Assembly (NCBI GenBank): GCA_018398765.1
Contig: JAHBMJ010002216.1
Span: 32,328-96,327 of the forward strand
Length of the DNA stretch: 64,000 nucleotides
Source of the DNA: Chromera velia
Lineage: Eukaryota > Sar > Chromeraceae
Direction of reading: 5' to 3'
Below, in pieces: positions 61,800 through 64,000 of the stretch. Each line of letters starts with the position of its first letter. The stretch's first letter is position 1. The position numbers were made by a program, and so were the translations under genes. Below the pieces are notes generated by a model. The model made no database searches and had not been told where the DNA came from. It worked only from the letters and a program-made list of their open reading frames with translations.

Positions 61800-64000
61800 G
61801 TCGAGCCTGTGCAGGAGTACTTCCTTCTGAATAAAATTCCCTTGCTTAACCTTAATTCCCGGCCACCTGTACTTTAATTAAACAAGGGCATGAAGCGAAA
61901 TTCCTTCACGACGAAGTCCCTGAGCTGCTGTGCAGACTTTTTCCTGAGGGTATCTCTCTCTCCATAAGTCAGACAGATTGTTCTGGCTTTCTTCTTTGGC
62001 CTCTGCTCTACGTGTTCCTCAGGAGCCCCCTTCTTCTTCGCACTGCCGTCCCCCACGACCTCATCTATAGTGGTGGACGGAACCCCCACTTTTGCCAGGC
62101 CACATCCTTCTAGGGGAGCTCCTTCACCATCACAAAGCAGGGGATGCCCTTCGCCTTTAGTACATCGATTTCTTCCCCACCGCTTCCTCCCTACTGATGG
62201 CCACAGCGCTTTCTCAGGGCCGCCTCATAGAGCCTCTTCAGGAGAACCTCCTTCCAGATGTAATTCCCCGGCTTGACCTGCCCGGGTCTCTGTGCTTTAA
62301 ACAAGGGCATGGAGGGAAATTTCTTGGTAGCAAAGTCCCTGATCGAGCTGCTCAGCATTCTTTCCCTTGAGGGCCTCTCTCTCCTCACAAGTTAGGCAGA
62401 TTGTTTTAGCTTTCTTCGCTGGCCTCTGCTGTGCATTTCCCTCAGGAGCACCCCTCTTCTGTGCACGTCCCCCCCCATGACCTCATCCATTATAGTGGAG
62501 GGAACCCCCACTTTGGCGAGGCCACACCCTCCCTCCTTAGCAACCATGAAGGATGGGATCCCCTTCGCCTTCAGTACCCTGATCTCTTCCTCAAACCCCG
62601 TATCCTCCGACACAATGCCAACCATAAGCCCCTCCTGGTACACAATCCCCTCCATCCATTTCTTTATTTTTGGATCGGAATTCTGGCTGTTGGGGGGGCC
62701 GTCAGGTACGAGGCAAACGAATGTGTCATCACGTTAGATGTACTCCGTCATCTGTACTTGGTGAGCATGGTAGTAACTCTGCATACACACGACCCGAATT
62801 TCTACCTCTGCCGCACCGGAGTTTTTCACCAAGCCTTTTTGGTACATAATTCCCTTTGTACGGATTACAACGTGATCAATTGAGGCCGTTTTAGGTTTGG
62901 GCAGGTTCTCGGGGTTCCAAATCAGCAACACTTTTCCTTCTGCTCCATTCCTGTTACAGAGTATGATAATCGCAGGGTATAGAGCTTCATAGTATTACGG
63001 AGGGTAGGGGGACTGTAGCATTCCAGAATAGGTTGGCAACAGCTGTTACGCAACGATGAAGGAAGGGATCTCTTTCGCCATGAGTGCCTTGATCTCTTCC
63101 TCAAACTCCGCATCCTCCGAGACAAGCCAACTACAAGCCCCTCCTTGTACTCAATTCCGTCAATCCATTTCTTTATTTTTAGATCAGAACTTTGGCTGTT
63201 GGGGGGGCCGTCGGGTGCCAGGCAAACGAACGTATCATCGCGCTAGATGTACTCCATCATCTGTAGTTGGTGAGTATGGTAGTAACTCTGCATACACATA
63301 ACCCGAATTTCTACCTCTACCGCATCAGGGTTTTTTAGCAGGCCTTTCCTATACATGATGCCTTTAGTGCGTACAACAACGTGACCGATAGAGGCCGTTT
63401 TTGAATTTAGGAGGTTCTCAGGGTCTCAAATGAGTAGCATCTTTTCCTTCGGGGGCCCAAGAATACTGTCCCGTCCCTTTTTTAGGATATGGGGCATGAT
63501 GATACTGTGGAGGCCCCCGAGTAGGGGGAGTGTCCCCCTAAGCTTTGAGAATAGGTGAGCACCGGGTGTTACCCCCCTCTTCCTGGCACCCCGACCCCAT
63601 ACGACCTCATCCATGGTGCATGGTGGTCAACCCCCGCCTTTGCCAGCCTAAGCCCGCGCCCCTCCTTCTTTGCCTTCCTACTTAATTGCTTCGTGGGGGG
63701 GAGAATCCCGGGAGATCCCACCTACTTAAGGGTCTTGTCAAGCTTCTCCAGGAGCGCGTGCTTCTGCAGAAAGGTCCCTAGCTTAACCTGCCCAACATTC
63801 TGTACTCTTTGACAAACTACTCTACAGACGGACATGAAGGGGAATTGCTGCACGGCGAAGGCCCTGAGCTCCTCTGAGTCAGACGACTTTGCCTTGATGG
63901 CATCTTTCTGTCCATACGTCAAACAAATCTCTCTCACCTTCTTCTCTCGCTCCTGCTCTACGCCTCCCTCTGGAGCCCTCCGCTTCCTCCCCCCCCCCCC
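61800..64000 (-). pseudogene. tandem degenerate copies of an unrecognised gene family
   Basis: Minus-strand frames repeat the same modules in at least three copies. A GVPST(T/I)xDEV module occurs near 62089, 62510 and 63610. A LKAKGIP module occurs near 62160, 62575 and 63085. An ICLTYGxxD-type basic module occurs near 61965, 62395 and 63930. A KxxxLLxxL module occurs near 61830, 62240 and 63760. A DHVVIRTKGIMYQKGL module occurs near 62880 and 63390, followed by MQSYYHxHQxQMxEYI. Every copy is broken by stops or shifts. The family is unknown to me; repeated copies beside a LINE and MITEs suggest mobile-element-derived or recently amplified DNA. The array continues past the right edge. Confidence 0.5.

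Overview
The window reads as nuclear DNA of an intron-rich protist. The best fit is a photosynthetic alveolate of the chromerid type (Chromera velia or a close relative). This is inference from gene style: many short GT-AG introns, a CBM20 starch-binding protein, a kinase joined to an RBR-like ubiquitin-ligase module, Cys/His 18-residue repeats, abundant (CT)n(GT)n microsatellites and frequent TGCATGCA. No database search supports it. There are no bacterial operons, and I recognised no rRNA or tRNA gene. One assembly gap (44 N, 15922-15965) lies in an intron.

Gene-bearing blocks alternate with AT-rich, repeat-laden islands (about 5.55-8.7 kb, 22.4-25 kb, 28-36.6 kb, 47.4-48.5 kb, 59.6-64 kb). 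I rebuilt exon structures by following reading frame and phase across splice sites. Seven multi-exon models close with total lengths divisible by three or run open off the window edge. They are: a MYND-finger protein (1-2451, minus); a 13-exon coiled-coil protein (8819-14412, minus); a 12-exon multipass membrane protein (15447-21320, plus); a 10-exon basic protein of unknown role (36665-41128, minus); an 11-exon secreted small protein (41950-47149, plus); a 9-exon Spinster-like MFS transporter (48716-54004, minus); and an 11-exon protein ending in a CaaX prenylation box (54767-59502, plus). Two further loci look damaged. The kinase/RBR gene (3059-5340, plus) has a 10-bp tandem duplication and four in-frame TAGs. 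The CBM20 gene with a Cys/His repeat array (26063-27812, minus) has a 17-bp-short repeat unit that shifts its frame.

Eight of these loci form four head-to-head pairs sharing 0.6-1.0 kb spacers: 2451/3059, 14412/15447, 41128/41950 and 54004/54767. Each spacer contains TGCATGCA, and at least two contain striking palindromes. Bidirectional promoters are therefore the likely regulatory layout.

The islands hold a small LTR retrotransposon carrying only a gag remnant (22805-24517, perfect 5-bp target duplication), a LINE reverse-transcriptase C-terminal fragment (60573-61028) with related 3' ends elsewhere, several inverted-repeat (MITE-like) elements, a hairpin-forming minisatellite (29.96-30.74 kb), an ankyrin-type exon remnant, and a degenerate tandem gene family at the right edge (61.8-64 kb). 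The most unusual global signal is the splice donor: about 26 of 62 inferred donors have C at +3, with GTCAG(T/G) alone accounting for 17.
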